Source: Clostridium uliginosum (GTDB lineage: Bacteria; Bacillota; Clostridia; Clostridiales; Clostridiaceae). From it: a stretch of 64,000 nt of DNA. The first letter of the stretch is position 1; each line of letters begins with the position of its first letter. Location of the stretch: positions 145,236-209,235 of the forward strand of contig NZ_FOMG01000004.1 in the NCBI RefSeq assembly GCF_900112485.1. The letters run 5' to 3'. The translations under genes were made by a program, and so were the position numbers. The notes below the pieces were generated by a model that saw only the letters and a list, made by a program, of their open reading frames with translations, made no database searches and was not told the DNA's origin. Of the stretch, positions 53,441 to 61,328 are shown one piece after another.

Positions 53441-53516
53441 TTAGGTACATGAAAGAAATTAATATCCCAAATATGCATCGTATATTTGGTTTATTATTTT
53501 TTTGAATCTGCCTTAT
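53441..53516 (+). repeat. Family A element, short copy between zinc-ribbon genes
   Basis: TTAGGTACATGAAAGAAATT to TATTTTTTTGAATCTGCCTT. The final TTA (53513-53515) is the TAA stop of the upstream gene on the minus strand. Confidence 0.75.
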
Positions 53517-54481
53517 TTACTTCCTAAATTATCTGTTTTCTTTATAGCATATACCTTAAATCCTGAGTTGGTTTTATTTAAAATGTATGTAGTTCTAAAA
53601 TCAGTATATTTAGACTCATTTTTTTTACCATAAGATATATTAAATTTTTCATAAATAGTAACCTGATATTGAGTCTCACTTATCTTTTTTATCTCTTCAA
53701 TTTCATGATTTATTAGACTTTCATTTATTTTTTGTTCTGAAAAGCTTTTTAACATATCATTAAATTCATTTATTAAACTTCCACTTAAATCTATTGCATC
53801 TTTAATATAATAAGTATCTTTTGTATTAACCATTCTTATATAGTCATTCTCATATCTATCCATTGCATTTTTAATATCTATTTCATTATTATCATAAGTA
53901 TTAACTACATTATTAGAATTAGAATTAACTGTTTTAGTATCATTTTTAGCCTTTTCTGGTACTGAATAACTTTTTTCTGCAAGTGTTTCCTTACCATCTT
54001 CTAAATAAGCTATCTTTACATTTCTTTCTCCAGTAGTAGCTTTTCCTGAAGATTTATAGCTAATTTTATACTGATTTTCTTCTGCTCCTATATCAAGTTT
54101 TAAATCTTTTTGGAAAACATCTTCTTCTTTTAACGTAAAGTTTTTCATTTCAAGATCTTTTGAATAATTATTAGCTTGTATAGTTAATATTACATTAGGA
54201 TAATTATCTGTATCTACATACAATACATCTATACTTGTCTGAGAATTCTCTTTTTTAATAGAACTTATTTTTATAAATGTTACTGCTCCAATTATTCCAA
54301 TTATTAATATAGCTATTATTGCGAAAAATATTATTTTATGATTGTTATTCTTTGTTTTATCTTTAATAGTGTTCATTTCATTAGCTTTTTTATTATTAAC
54401 TAAGTGATTTGGAGATCCACAACTGCTACAAAATTTAGCATTTTCCTTTATAATTTCACCACATTTTTTACAATAATTCAT
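53513..54481 (-). CDS. Zinc-ribbon, single-helix membrane protein (TcaA-like layout)
   Basis: A 322-residue protein: zinc ribbon (YCKKCG...FCSSCG, 1-25), Asn/Lys-rich linker, one membrane helix (about 49-70), and two extracytoplasmic domains (about 80-175 and 200-318). The layout resembles TcaA-type zinc-ribbon envelope proteins, but the outer sequence is not recognised. GGAGG precedes the ATG. Its stop codon is contributed by a family A repeat end. It is the second gene of a run of four envelope genes. Confidence 0.75.
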   Translation of the reverse strand: MNYCKKCGEIIKENAKFCSSCGSPNHLVNNKKANEMNTIKDKTKNNNHKIIFFAIIAILIIGIIGAVTFIKISSIKKENSQTSIDVLYVDTDNYPNVILTIQANNYSKDLEMKNFTLKEEDVFQKDLKLDIGAEENQYKISYKSSGKATTGERNVKIAYLEDGKETLAEKSYSVPEKAKNDTKTVNSNSNNVVNTYDNNEIDIKNAMDRYENDYIRMVNTKDTYYIKDAIDLSGSLINEFNDMLKSFSEQKINESLINHEIEEIKKISETQYQVTIYEKFNISYGKKNESKYTDFRTTYILNKTNSGFKVYAIKKTDNLGSK

Positions 54482-54555
54482 AAATTATTCCTCCATAGCT
54501 ATTGTTGAATTCATCAAAAATACAGCGATAAATTTTATCACTGTTAAATTTTAAA

Positions 54556-55407
54556 CTATAATAAATGTTCTATTGAGTTAAAATTATTTATTATTGATGC
54601 CATAGAGTGTTCAAGTTCGTTTACTATACATATTGATAATATAGCTGAAATTAATACAAATAATATAGCCATCAAAATAAACACCTTATCATTTTTTTCA
54701 TCACTAAATTGTTTAATTCCATTATATAAAGTAATAAATGATAATATATATCCTGAAAATAATATAAGTAATCCAAAAATGATGTTTATAAGTGTAGCTA
54801 TGCTTGCTAAAGTTATAGCTAATACTAATGGAATGTATGATACAGTTGATATAAATAATATATCTATAGGTTTTATCTTATTTTTTAATATTACTGCATT
54901 AAGTAATGCTAAAACTATTCCTGTTACAATGATTATTACTAATAGTTGACCTGCTCCACTTAAAAATACATCCTTATTGTCAATCATATTATCAAACTTG
55001 CTTTTAAACTCAAACATTTTATTAGACATAAGAAGTTCTTTTTTAGCACTTATTGCATCTTGACCAGATATTATCCCCGCCTTAACTAAAATATCAGGTA
55101 ATTTCTTAACTGTATTAAAAATATAATTAATGACTGCAGAGTTATATAGCATATTTAATATCCCATATATTATAGGTAGTCCCAAAAATAAAGCAACTGA
55201 TGTTTTTACTAAATCCTTATCTTTTATATCACTAAAAAAAGATACTGGTTTAACAAAATACATTTTTAGTAGTTTCATTAAAACAGAATCTTTTACTTTA
55301 GGTGGCGTAAATGATACTGAAGTTTCTTTATGTCCTGATGGTGTTCCACAATTACCACAAAATGCATCTCCCTCTATTATTTTGTTTCCACAATTTTTAC
55401 AAAACAT
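54556..55407 (-). CDS. Zinc-ribbon multi-helix membrane protein (Yip1-like)
   Basis: A 283-residue protein: zinc ribbon (FCKNCG...FCGNCG, 1-22), then a region with about six membrane helices (about 65-260) similar in layout to Yip1-type proteins. Start with a GGGGGAA site. It heads the zinc-ribbon/amidase run and is 74 bases upstream of the next gene. Role unknown; a membrane-associated assembly or sensing function is only inferred. Confidence 0.75.
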   Translation of the reverse strand: MFCKNCGNKIIEGDAFCGNCGTPSGHKETSVSFTPPKVKDSVLMKLLKMYFVKPVSFFSDIKDKDLVKTSVALFLGLPIIYGILNMLYNSAVINYIFNTVKKLPDILVKAGIISGQDAISAKKELLMSNKMFEFKSKFDNMIDNKDVFLSGAGQLLVIIIVTGIVLALLNAVILKNKIKPIDILFISTVSYIPLVLAITLASIATLINIIFGLLILFSGYILSFITLYNGIKQFSDEKNDKVFILMAILFVLISAILSICIVNELEHSMASIINNFNSIEHLL

Positions 55408-55914
55408 TGTTATTCCCCCTAGTTTAATTTGTTTTATATGGTATATAATTTAAAACAAATAAATTATATCATTAAATTCATTAATATTACAATTTTTATA
55501 ATTTTCAATCATTTTTCTCAAATATTAATGTATATTAAAAGTTTTTTGTCACTTTTGGGGAATTTTCAGTATTAAATTTTAAGTACAAAATTAAGATAAT
55601 ATCTAGTTTTTATAGTTACTTCTTTAATAATATTATTTTAATTATTTGTGATTATTTTTTAAAAAAAAATATTATAAATTCTATAACTTTTATAAATTAT
55701 TAAGTATCTTTTAATACTTTAATATTATATGTCTAATATTAAAGACATTTTTATAAATATATTCAAAAATATGTATATATTTTTGCTAAATGGTAATTAT
55801 TATAAAGATGTAAATTTCACAAAAATGATTTATATTATTACTATAGTAGTGAGGTTAAAAGAAAAGTCACTACATTAAATTATAATAAATAGTTTACAAG
55901 TTGGAGGGATTATT
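55408..55914. other. Long AT-rich intergenic region
   Basis: No gene, repeat family copy or terminator is evident. The leader of the following small gene has GGAGGGATT at 55902-55910. The region is nearly pure A/T in places. Confidence 0.4.
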
Positions 55915-56184
55915 ATGAATTATAAAACTATTAACAAATCTCAATTTAATTTAAGATCTTATTCTATTAGTAAAAATATTCCTCATAACAGAATTTCAAA
56001 AAATTCATTGAATCTGTCAAAGTACTTTAGTAAAGTATGGAAATTTATTTCTAGTGCAATATTTAACAACACAGAATATGCATATGATAGAAATGCTTTT
56101 AATTCTAAGTCTTGTAATAATAATTATACTATTCAAGATCCTACAGAAATAACATTAATATCATCAAGGAGAACATTTTTATAA
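55915..56184 (+). CDS. Small Asn/Ser-rich protein of unknown function
   Basis: An 89-residue basic, Asn/Ser-rich protein (MNYKTINKSQFNLRSYS...) with no membrane helix or known motif. An excellent GGAGGG site 6 bases before the ATG makes translation likely. A hairpin (56294) and a family A end fragment (56358-56388) lie downstream. No family recognised; a sporulation-related small protein is a guess only. Confidence 0.55.
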   Translation: MNYKTINKSQFNLRSYSISKNIPHNRISKNSLNLSKYFSKVWKFISSAIFNNTEYAYDRNAFNSKSCNNNYTIQDPTEITLISSRRTFL

Positions 56185-56293
56185 GTCATATGAAATAAAA
56201 TAACAGATTAAAGATACCAATGATATTTAAATGTAACTAAGACATTTTGAACAAAATAATAGTCAAAAATGCTTAATATATTAATATAAATTA

Positions 56294-56338
56294 AAAAAGT
56301 CCCTCAGAAATTTTTTCGTAAATTTCCGAGGGACTTTT
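56294..56338. terminator. Hairpin terminator, family D
   Basis: AAAAGTCCCTC/GAGGGACTTTT stem with inner GAAAT/ATTTC pairs. A sibling with the same stem is at 58797-58842. It lies 110 bases after the 89-residue gene. Confidence 0.75.
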
Positions 56339-56456
56339 GACATTAAACATTTACAACAGTCTACTCTTTTCTTTTATGTGCCTTATAGATTTTATAGTTT
56401 AACCCTATTATATATGTTATAATTTATCTATCACATTAAATGGGAGGATGACTGTA

Positions 56457-56852
56457 ATGAATGAACCTAAAATTGGACAAATAGCTAAACGTGAGCTTAT
56501 AGTTACAAAAGATATGTTAGCCGTTAATGTTAGAAGTGGAAGTGTAGAAGTTTTTGCTACTCCAATGGTTGCAGCAATTATGGAAGGTGCAGCTTCAGAT
56601 TTAGCTCAAAGTTTCTTAGAAGATATTTATACTACTGTTGGAACAAAGATTACTATAGAACATTTATGTGCAACAGCAGAAGGAGTTAAAGTATTTGCAG
56701 AAGCAGAACTTACTTCAGTAGATGGACGTAAATATAGTTTTTCATTAAAGGCATTTGATAACAAGGGATTAATAGCTACTGGAGAACATGAGCGTGTATG
56801 TGTGAAAAAAGAAAGTTTCTTAAACAAAGCTAATGAACGTAAAAATTTATAA
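56457..56852 (+). CDS. FlK-like (fluoroacetyl-CoA) thioesterase family protein
   Basis: A 131-residue hotdog-fold protein: VEVFATPMVAAIMEGAASDL holds the Thr and the Glu-Gly pair, and IEHLCATAEGVKV the conserved His of FlK-type thioesterases. Clostridial relatives are generic acyl-CoA thioesterases; the true substrate is unknown. I start at ATG 56457 (MNEPKIG) since GGGAGG lies 9 bases upstream; the ATG at 56448 abuts that site. Confidence 0.85.
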   Translation: MNEPKIGQIAKRELIVTKDMLAVNVRSGSVEVFATPMVAAIMEGAASDLAQSFLEDIYTTVGTKITIEHLCATAEGVKVFAEAELTSVDGRKYSFSLKAFDNKGLIATGEHERVCVKKESFLNKANERKNL

Positions 56853-56972
56853 AGCATTGTAAAATAAATAACTAGTCAAATATTCTTAGTATTTTTTGAA
56901 CTAGACAAGCAGGTAAAGGTAGTTAACTAACAAATTTAAAAATATTTTGCTAGCTTAAGATACTAAAATTGT

Positions 56973-57119
56973 TTAAGATATATGAAAGAAAATAACAAGT
57001 CAAAGATGCAATCTATAATTTTGTGTGAATCACTTACTCAGTGAGTGTGTACGAGTCGAACTTCCTTATGACGCAAAATAAACTAGTATACTGACTTGTT
57101 ATTTTTTTGAATATGATTA
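56973..57119 (+). repeat. Family A MITE-like element
   Basis: TTAAGATATATGAAAGAAAA to GACTTGTTATTTTTTTGAAT, then ATGATTAA, with interior AGATGCAATCTATAATTTTG and GACGCAAAATAAACTAGTAT. The ends have lost the GGC. It ends 3 bases before the stop of the SPOCS-like gene. Confidence 0.8.
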
Positions 57120-57121
57120 AT

Positions 57122-57796
57122 CTAATCTGATTGAACAATTTTATTTGCAATTAATCCTTTCTTTGGGTCATATCCAACAACACAATAGGAATTATCTTCA
57201 TTTATATTATCTAAAGAAAGTACCTTTGAATTATCAGAAAGTAACATAAAGTTTCCTTCTGGTTCAGGGATAAAGACATTTTGGACTTGAGTTAAAGTTA
57301 ATTTTAAAGATATTATCATTTCAATATAGTAGTGAGAAGAACTATTACATACTGAATCTTTAAGTATTTCTATACAATCTAAACTACAATGAATAGGTGT
57401 TGATTTCTCATAGAAACAAGCCTCAGAGTTAGGAGTTTTGCAAATCGGAATCTGATCAAAATTAATAGTTACATTTGCAGCTACAGGTATATCTACATTC
57501 ATACTTTGCTCAGTAATTTTATCTAAATTATAAATTGAGTATTTTAAAGATTTATGTATATACCCATTTACTAATAATTTACCATTTGAATTTAGTTTAG
57601 AATTTTTTAGATAAACCTTATTATGATTAGTTTTAATACCTCTGCAATTTTTATTTAAATCAATTTTTTTCTTAATAGGAATTGAAATTTTAAGATTTGA
57701 CAGTACTATAGGTACTTTTATTATAAAAGCACCTGGCTTACCCATAGGAACATAATATTCACATTTTACTTCAGTTACGCTGTCGTCATTTGGCAT
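57122..57796 (-). CDS. SPOCS/CsxC-like spore-layer protein
   Basis: A 224-residue protein: YYVPMGKPGAFIIKVPIVLS and IDLNKNCRGIKTNHNKVYLK with KLLVNGYIHKSLKYSIYN match the SPOCS (DUF3794) domain of clostridial spore coat and exosporium proteins such as the CsxC group. Several cysteines in the second half may cross-link. It has no signal peptide, as expected for a mother-cell spore protein. Start ATG 57796 with an AGGAGG site. The neighbour at 57941 is also Cys-rich and spore-like. Confidence 0.75.
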   Translation of the reverse strand: MPNDDSVTEVKCEYYVPMGKPGAFIIKVPIVLSNLKISIPIKKKIDLNKNCRGIKTNHNKVYLKNSKLNSNGKLLVNGYIHKSLKYSIYNLDKITEQSMNVDIPVAANVTINFDQIPICKTPNSEACFYEKSTPIHCSLDCIEILKDSVCNSSSHYYIEMIISLKLTLTQVQNVFIPEPEGNFMLLSDNSKVLSLDNINEDNSYCVVGYDPKKGLIANKIVQSD

Positions 57797-57883
57797 TTTA
57801 ATCCTCCTAGAAATAAATAATTATTATATTCTAATATATTCATATACTAGAATTAAAATAACAAAATATATTTAATTAGGCAT

Positions 57884-57920
57884 AAAAAATAAACAGCCTT
57901 AAATTAATTTAAGGCTGTTT
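57884..57920 (-). terminator. Terminator of the DUF4489-like gene
   Basis: A 14-base perfect stem AAACAGCCTTAAAT/ATTTAAGGCTGTTT with a 2-base loop and a T-run on the minus strand, 21 bases after the stop. Confidence 0.9.
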
Positions 57921-57940
57921 AAATCAAATCATAATTATAA

Positions 57941-58552
57941 TTAACAAAGGTTTTCTACAGCAAGTGCAGTTATTGTTCCAGATACTGTTGTACCAGCTTG
58001 AAGTAAAGTAGCTGATGAAATTTCAACTGAATAAGTTGCACATCCACAACATTCAGTTGAGTCACAGAATTTAAAACTAAATGACTCACTTGATAAAGCT
58101 TCAACTGCATTTGAGAAAGTAAAACTTCCACCTACAGGTTGAGTGCATCCATTAACACATTTAACTACTCTAAATGTTAAATTAGATAATATAGCTATAG
58201 GAGTATTAATTTGAAAAGTAGCGCTTATAAGCACTGATGGATTACACATTCTTGTAGTATCTATAGATACACTACCTACAGAAATAGGGGTTGTAGGAAT
58301 TAATCCAGCTGTTCCAAGTATAGGAAGTGGTCCAGCTAATCCACATGAACATCTTAATAGTGCTCTACCAGGTTCACATGCACAAGAATGGCGAGTTTCA
58401 CATACTACACAAGAGTGACAATGTTTAGGTTCACAAGAATGACAATGTTTAGGTTCACAAGAGTGACAATGTTTAGGTTCACAAGAGTGACAATGTTCTT
58501 CATGATCCATATAATTCTCTAATGATTTTTCGTTTTCTGATATAATATTCAT
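57941..58552 (-). CDS. DUF4489-like cysteine-rich protein with CHSCEPKH repeats
   Basis: A 203-residue protein: four tandem EPKHCHSC-type blocks (about 20-48), a Cys-rich bridge (VVCETRHSCACEPG), and a C-terminal DUF4489-like beta domain (about 65-203; SIDTTRMCNPSVLISATFQI, SGTITALAVENLC). Cys/His repeats and the neighbouring SPOCS-like gene suggest an outer spore layer protein; that is inference. GGAGG precedes the ATG, and it has its own terminator. Confidence 0.8.
   Translation of the reverse strand: MNIISENEKSLENYMDHEEHCHSCEPKHCHSCEPKHCHSCEPKHCHSCVVCETRHSCACEPGRALLRCSCGLAGPLPILGTAGLIPTTPISVGSVSIDTTRMCNPSVLISATFQINTPIAILSNLTFRVVKCVNGCTQPVGGSFTFSNAVEALSSESFSFKFCDSTECCGCATYSVEISSATLLQAGTTVSGTITALAVENLC
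58409..58496. repeat. 24-base tandem repeat in the DUF4489-like gene
   Basis: Units ACAAGAGTGACAATGTTTAG, then GTTC start at 58409, 58433, 58457 and 58481 (the second has ACAAGAATG), encoding the CHSCEPKH blocks. Copy number probably varies. Confidence 0.9.
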
Positions 58553-58749
58553 AAATTCCTCCTAAAGTTTAAATTTTAATAATCATTTGTTAAAGTAATT
58601 AAATTATTGATTACTTATAATAATATAATATTAAAATAATAGGAAAATGTGTTATCTAAAATGAGAAATTACAATATTAATTAAAAATTAAATTTAAAAG
58701 AAAAAAGTTTAGCTCATAGCTTATTTATTAACTAAACTTATTGACACAA

Positions 58750-58799
58750 TATAACCCCAAATAGACTAGTATACTGACTTATTTTTTTAATATGCCTAA
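58750..58799 (+). repeat. Family A right-half fragment
   Basis: CAAATAGACTAGTATACTGA, then CTTATTTTTTTAATATGCCTA, without a left half. It abuts the family D hairpin. Confidence 0.65.
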
Positions 58800-58842
58800 A
58801 TAAAAAGTCCCTCAGAAATTTACCAAAAATTTCGAGGGACTT
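58797..58842 (-). terminator. Terminator of the PRPP synthetase gene, family D hairpin
   Basis: AAGTCCCTC/GAGGGACTT stem with inner GAAATTT/AAATTTC pairing, followed by TTTTTATTT on the minus strand, starting 4 bases after the stop. Confidence 0.85.
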
Positions 58843-58845
58843 ATA

Positions 58846-59937
58846 CTATTCCTTTAATAAACTTTGTATTATTCTTGTTGCATCCATATATTTAGCAATA
58901 GATTTACCATGATTTAATCTATTGATAATTCTAGCTACAAATTCTGACATATCAACCCCATTAAACCATTTAGCATTATGTAAATCTGGTGATATATATG
59001 TTAAATTAGTAGAATATATTTTTGTTATTATTCCATCATTATAGTACTGATTAAATTTCTCAATTCCTTCTGTAAAGAAAGCAAAAGTTGCAGCTACATA
59101 TACATTTCTAGCATTTCTTCCCTTTAATTCTTTAGCAATATCAAGAACTGATTCTCCAGATGCTATCATATCATCAACTATTAAAACATCTTTTCCAGCT
59201 ACATCTCTTCCCATATACTCATGTTGAACAATAGGATTTTTTCCATTAACAACTCTAGAATGGTCTCTTCTTTTATAGAATAATCCAACATCTACACCTA
59301 AAACACTTGAATAATAAATAGCTCTATCCATAGCCCCAGTATCAGGACTAATTACTAATAATTTTTCTTTGTTTCTTTCTAATGATTTCTCATTAGATAT
59401 AAGTGATTTTACTATGTCATAAGTCGGATAAATATTTTCAAAAGATAGTAAAGGAATAGCATTTTGAACATTAGGATCATGAACATCAAATGTAAGAATT
59501 TCATCAACACCTAATCTTTCAAGTTCTTGAAGTGCTAGTGCACAATCTAAAGACTCTCTACCCTTACGTCTGTGTTGTCTTGATTCATATAGAAGAGGCA
59601 TAATTACAGTTATTCTCGCTGCCTTACCTCTAATAGCTGAAACTGTTCTCTTTATATCTTGAAAATGCTCATCAGGACCTTTATGATTTTTAATTCCAAA
59701 CATTTTATATGTACAATTATAGTTTCCAACATCACATAAAATATAAATGTCTTTTCCTCTAATAGTTTCAGGAATTTTAATCTTTCCTTCACCATTAGAA
59801 AATCTTATTTCATTAAGTGGTATTAAGAATGACTCAGTACAGTTCCTTTTGTTTTGAATATACTTGTCTATAGCATTTCCTAATTTTCTACAACTTTCTA
59901 ATGCTATTATTCCAAGTTCGTGGTTTAATTCGGTCAT
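58846..59937 (-). CDS. prs: Ribose-phosphate pyrophosphokinase (long, divergent form)
   Basis: A 363-residue PRPP synthetase: the first domain has MPLLYESRQHRRKGRESLDC (flexible loop region), DEILTFDVHDPNVQN holds the metal-binding DVH, and VLIVDDMIASGESV is the PRPP-binding loop. It makes PRPP from ribose-5-phosphate and ATP for nucleotides and His/Trp synthesis. It is about 45 residues longer than classic Prs (about 315), with an extended N-terminus and an insert, so it may be a second copy; the housekeeping one may be elsewhere. Single gene, with an inverted repeat in its leader region. Confidence 0.88.
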   Translation of the reverse strand: MTELNHELGIIALESCRKLGNAIDKYIQNKRNCTESFLIPLNEIRFSNGEGKIKIPETIRGKDIYILCDVGNYNCTYKMFGIKNHKGPDEHFQDIKRTVSAIRGKAARITVIMPLLYESRQHRRKGRESLDCALALQELERLGVDEILTFDVHDPNVQNAIPLLSFENIYPTYDIVKSLISNEKSLERNKEKLLVISPDTGAMDRAIYYSSVLGVDVGLFYKRRDHSRVVNGKNPIVQHEYMGRDVAGKDVLIVDDMIASGESVLDIAKELKGRNARNVYVAATFAFFTEGIEKFNQYYNDGIITKIYSTNLTYISPDLHNAKWFNGVDMSEFVARIINRLNHGKSIAKYMDATRIIQSLLKE

Positions 59938-59981
59938 TTATTTCTCCCCTTTTTGAATTATTTAAATCATAGTACATATTA

Positions 59982-60022
59982 TTTTTAGTATATACTCAAA
60001 CAATAACAGTATATACTAAAAA
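59982..60022. promoter_or_regulatory. 15-base inverted repeat upstream of prs
   Basis: TTTTTAGTATATACT (59982-59996) and AGTATATACTAAAAA (60008-60022) around an 11-base loop, 45 bases before the prs start codon. It could be an operator or a hairpin in the leader. The regulator is unknown. Confidence 0.45.
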
Positions 60023-60334
60023 TGAAAATTTATAAATATGTTATTATAAATCTTGTAAAATTTCACAATCATACATATATATTATTCATTTATAATATGT
60101 ATCTAAAGAATCATTGTAGAATATTCATAAAGTATTAATCATAAATTTTATTTGAATGTGCCTTATATCTAAGTTTAATAGTTTAGCAATAAAACACTGT
60201 TTTTATCTTCTTATTATAAGATAAACATTGCTTATATTATTTTTTACATAATAAACCATATTTATATTATCATTTCCTTATTGCCATGATTTGACTTTAA
60301 ATAATATATTTACTATGCTTTAGCTATTAAATAA
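60023..60334. other. AT-rich intergenic region
   Basis: Only a family A end fragment (TTTGAATGTGCCTTATA, 60151-60168) is recognisable. No gene is seen. Confidence 0.5.
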
Positions 60335-60350
60335 AAGGAGGCTGATGCAT

Positions 60351-60377
60351 ATGTGGAGCTTTAAAATTAAGCTCTAA
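60351..60377 (+). CDS. Short leader ORF upstream of rplY/ctc
   Basis: AAAGGAGG (60334-60341) precedes ATG at 60351 by 9 bases, giving an 8-codon peptide MWSFKIKL-stop (10 codons if the ATG at 60345 is used). The ORF itself forms a GAGCTT/AAGCTC hairpin, and a second TGCGT/ACGCA hairpin (60389-60414 region) follows before the L25 ribosome site. The layout suggests a translated leader that could control the L25 message. No amino-acid run typical of classic attenuators is present. Confidence 0.4.
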   Translation: MWSFKIKL

Positions 60378-60475
60378 TGTAGTTAGTTATGCGTTACGTT
60401 GTATAAATTTACGCACCTTAACTCTTTATAGTGCTTAATAAATCAATATATTATATTATAAGTGAGGTATTTATT

Positions 60476-61042
60476 ATGGCAAATGTAGCATTTAAGGTAT
60501 CGGAAAGAAATACAAAAGAAAATAAAAATAAACTTAGAAAATCAGGGCTAGTTCCTGGAGTAATTTATGGAGAATTCTTAGAAGAACCAATTTCCATAAA
60601 AATGTGCAATGCAGAGCTTTGTAGAATGCTTAGAAGAAACAATAAAGGTTCTATTATATCTCTCGATTTAAATGATAAGAAATTAAACTGTGTAGTTAAA
60701 GAAGTGCAAAAAAATGATCCTAAAACAATTTCACATGTAAGTTTTCAATATGTAAAACCAAATGAAAACATAAAGATGAGAATACCCATTAAATATGTTG
60801 GACAGGAAAATTTAGAATCTAAGAGATTATTATTAGAAACTTTTAATCCATTTATAGATTTCCAAGGAGATGTTGAAAAAATCCCTGAATATCTTGAAGT
60901 TAATGTATCTAATATGGATTGTGAAGATAAATTATTTGTTGAAAACATTAATGTACCAAAAGATATAACTGTATTAACTGATTCTAAAACATTATTAGCA
61001 GTTGTAAATTCTCAATTAACAGTTGTGGATCCTAAACTTTAG
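60476..61042 (+). CDS. rplY: 50S ribosomal protein L25/general stress protein Ctc
   Basis: A 188-residue protein of the long TL5/Ctc type: N-terminal 5S rRNA-binding L25 domain (about 1-92; NKLRKSGLVPGVIYGE) and C-terminal beta domain (about 93-185; VNVSNMDCEDKLFVENINVP). It binds 5S rRNA and in Firmicutes is also stress-induced. I start at ATG 60476 (MANVAFKV), with GAGGT 8 bases upstream; the open frame reaches 60431 without a site. The long leader has a short ORF and hairpins. Confidence 0.93.
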   Translation: MANVAFKVSERNTKENKNKLRKSGLVPGVIYGEFLEEPISIKMCNAELCRMLRRNNKGSIISLDLNDKKLNCVVKEVQKNDPKTISHVSFQYVKPNENIKMRIPIKYVGQENLESKRLLLETFNPFIDFQGDVEKIPEYLEVNVSNMDCEDKLFVENINVPKDITVLTDSKTLLAVVNSQLTVVDPKL

Positions 61043-61140
61043 TTTTCTTCTACACAAAACAAAATAATATATTAATTTTTTTAATAAATACATATTTCAC
61101 TAGAGATATGTATATTATTTATTTTAAGATGGCTAAAGGA

Positions 61141-61177
61141 AAAGATGATAATCTAAATATCTGATTATCATCTTTTT
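61141..61177 (+). terminator. Terminator of rplY/ctc
   Basis: Stem AAAGATGATAATC/GATTATCATCTTT (61141-61153 with 61163-61175) with TTTTT, about 100 bases after the stop. Confidence 0.9.
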
Positions 61178-61199
61178 GCTTTCTTATTGCTAACTTAAT

Positions 61200-61311
61200 T
61201 TAGGCACATAAAAGAAAATAATAGACCAAAGATGCATCGTATATTTGCAGACACAGTATGACTCAAAATAGACAAGCATACTGGTCTATTATTTTTTTGA
61301 ATGTGCCTTAT
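61200..61311 (+). repeat. Family A MITE-like element
   Basis: TTAGGCACATAAAAGAAAAT to TATTATTTTTTTGAATGTGC, then CTTA; interior GATGCATCGTATATTTGCAG and CAAAATAGACAAGCATACTG. It lies between the convergent rplY and helicase genes. Confidence 0.9.
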
Positions 61312-61328
61312 ACTATAAATAGTGATTT

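Noticed and set aside
58409..58496. Regular 24-base repeats as a CRISPR array
   Set aside because: The units are contiguous, in frame and without spacers; they encode CHSCEPKH blocks.
59938..60475. T-box or known riboswitch before prs or rplY
   Set aside because: No T-box sequence (TGGNACCGCG-like) or recognised aptamer core is seen; only a simple inverted repeat and a short leader ORF are present.
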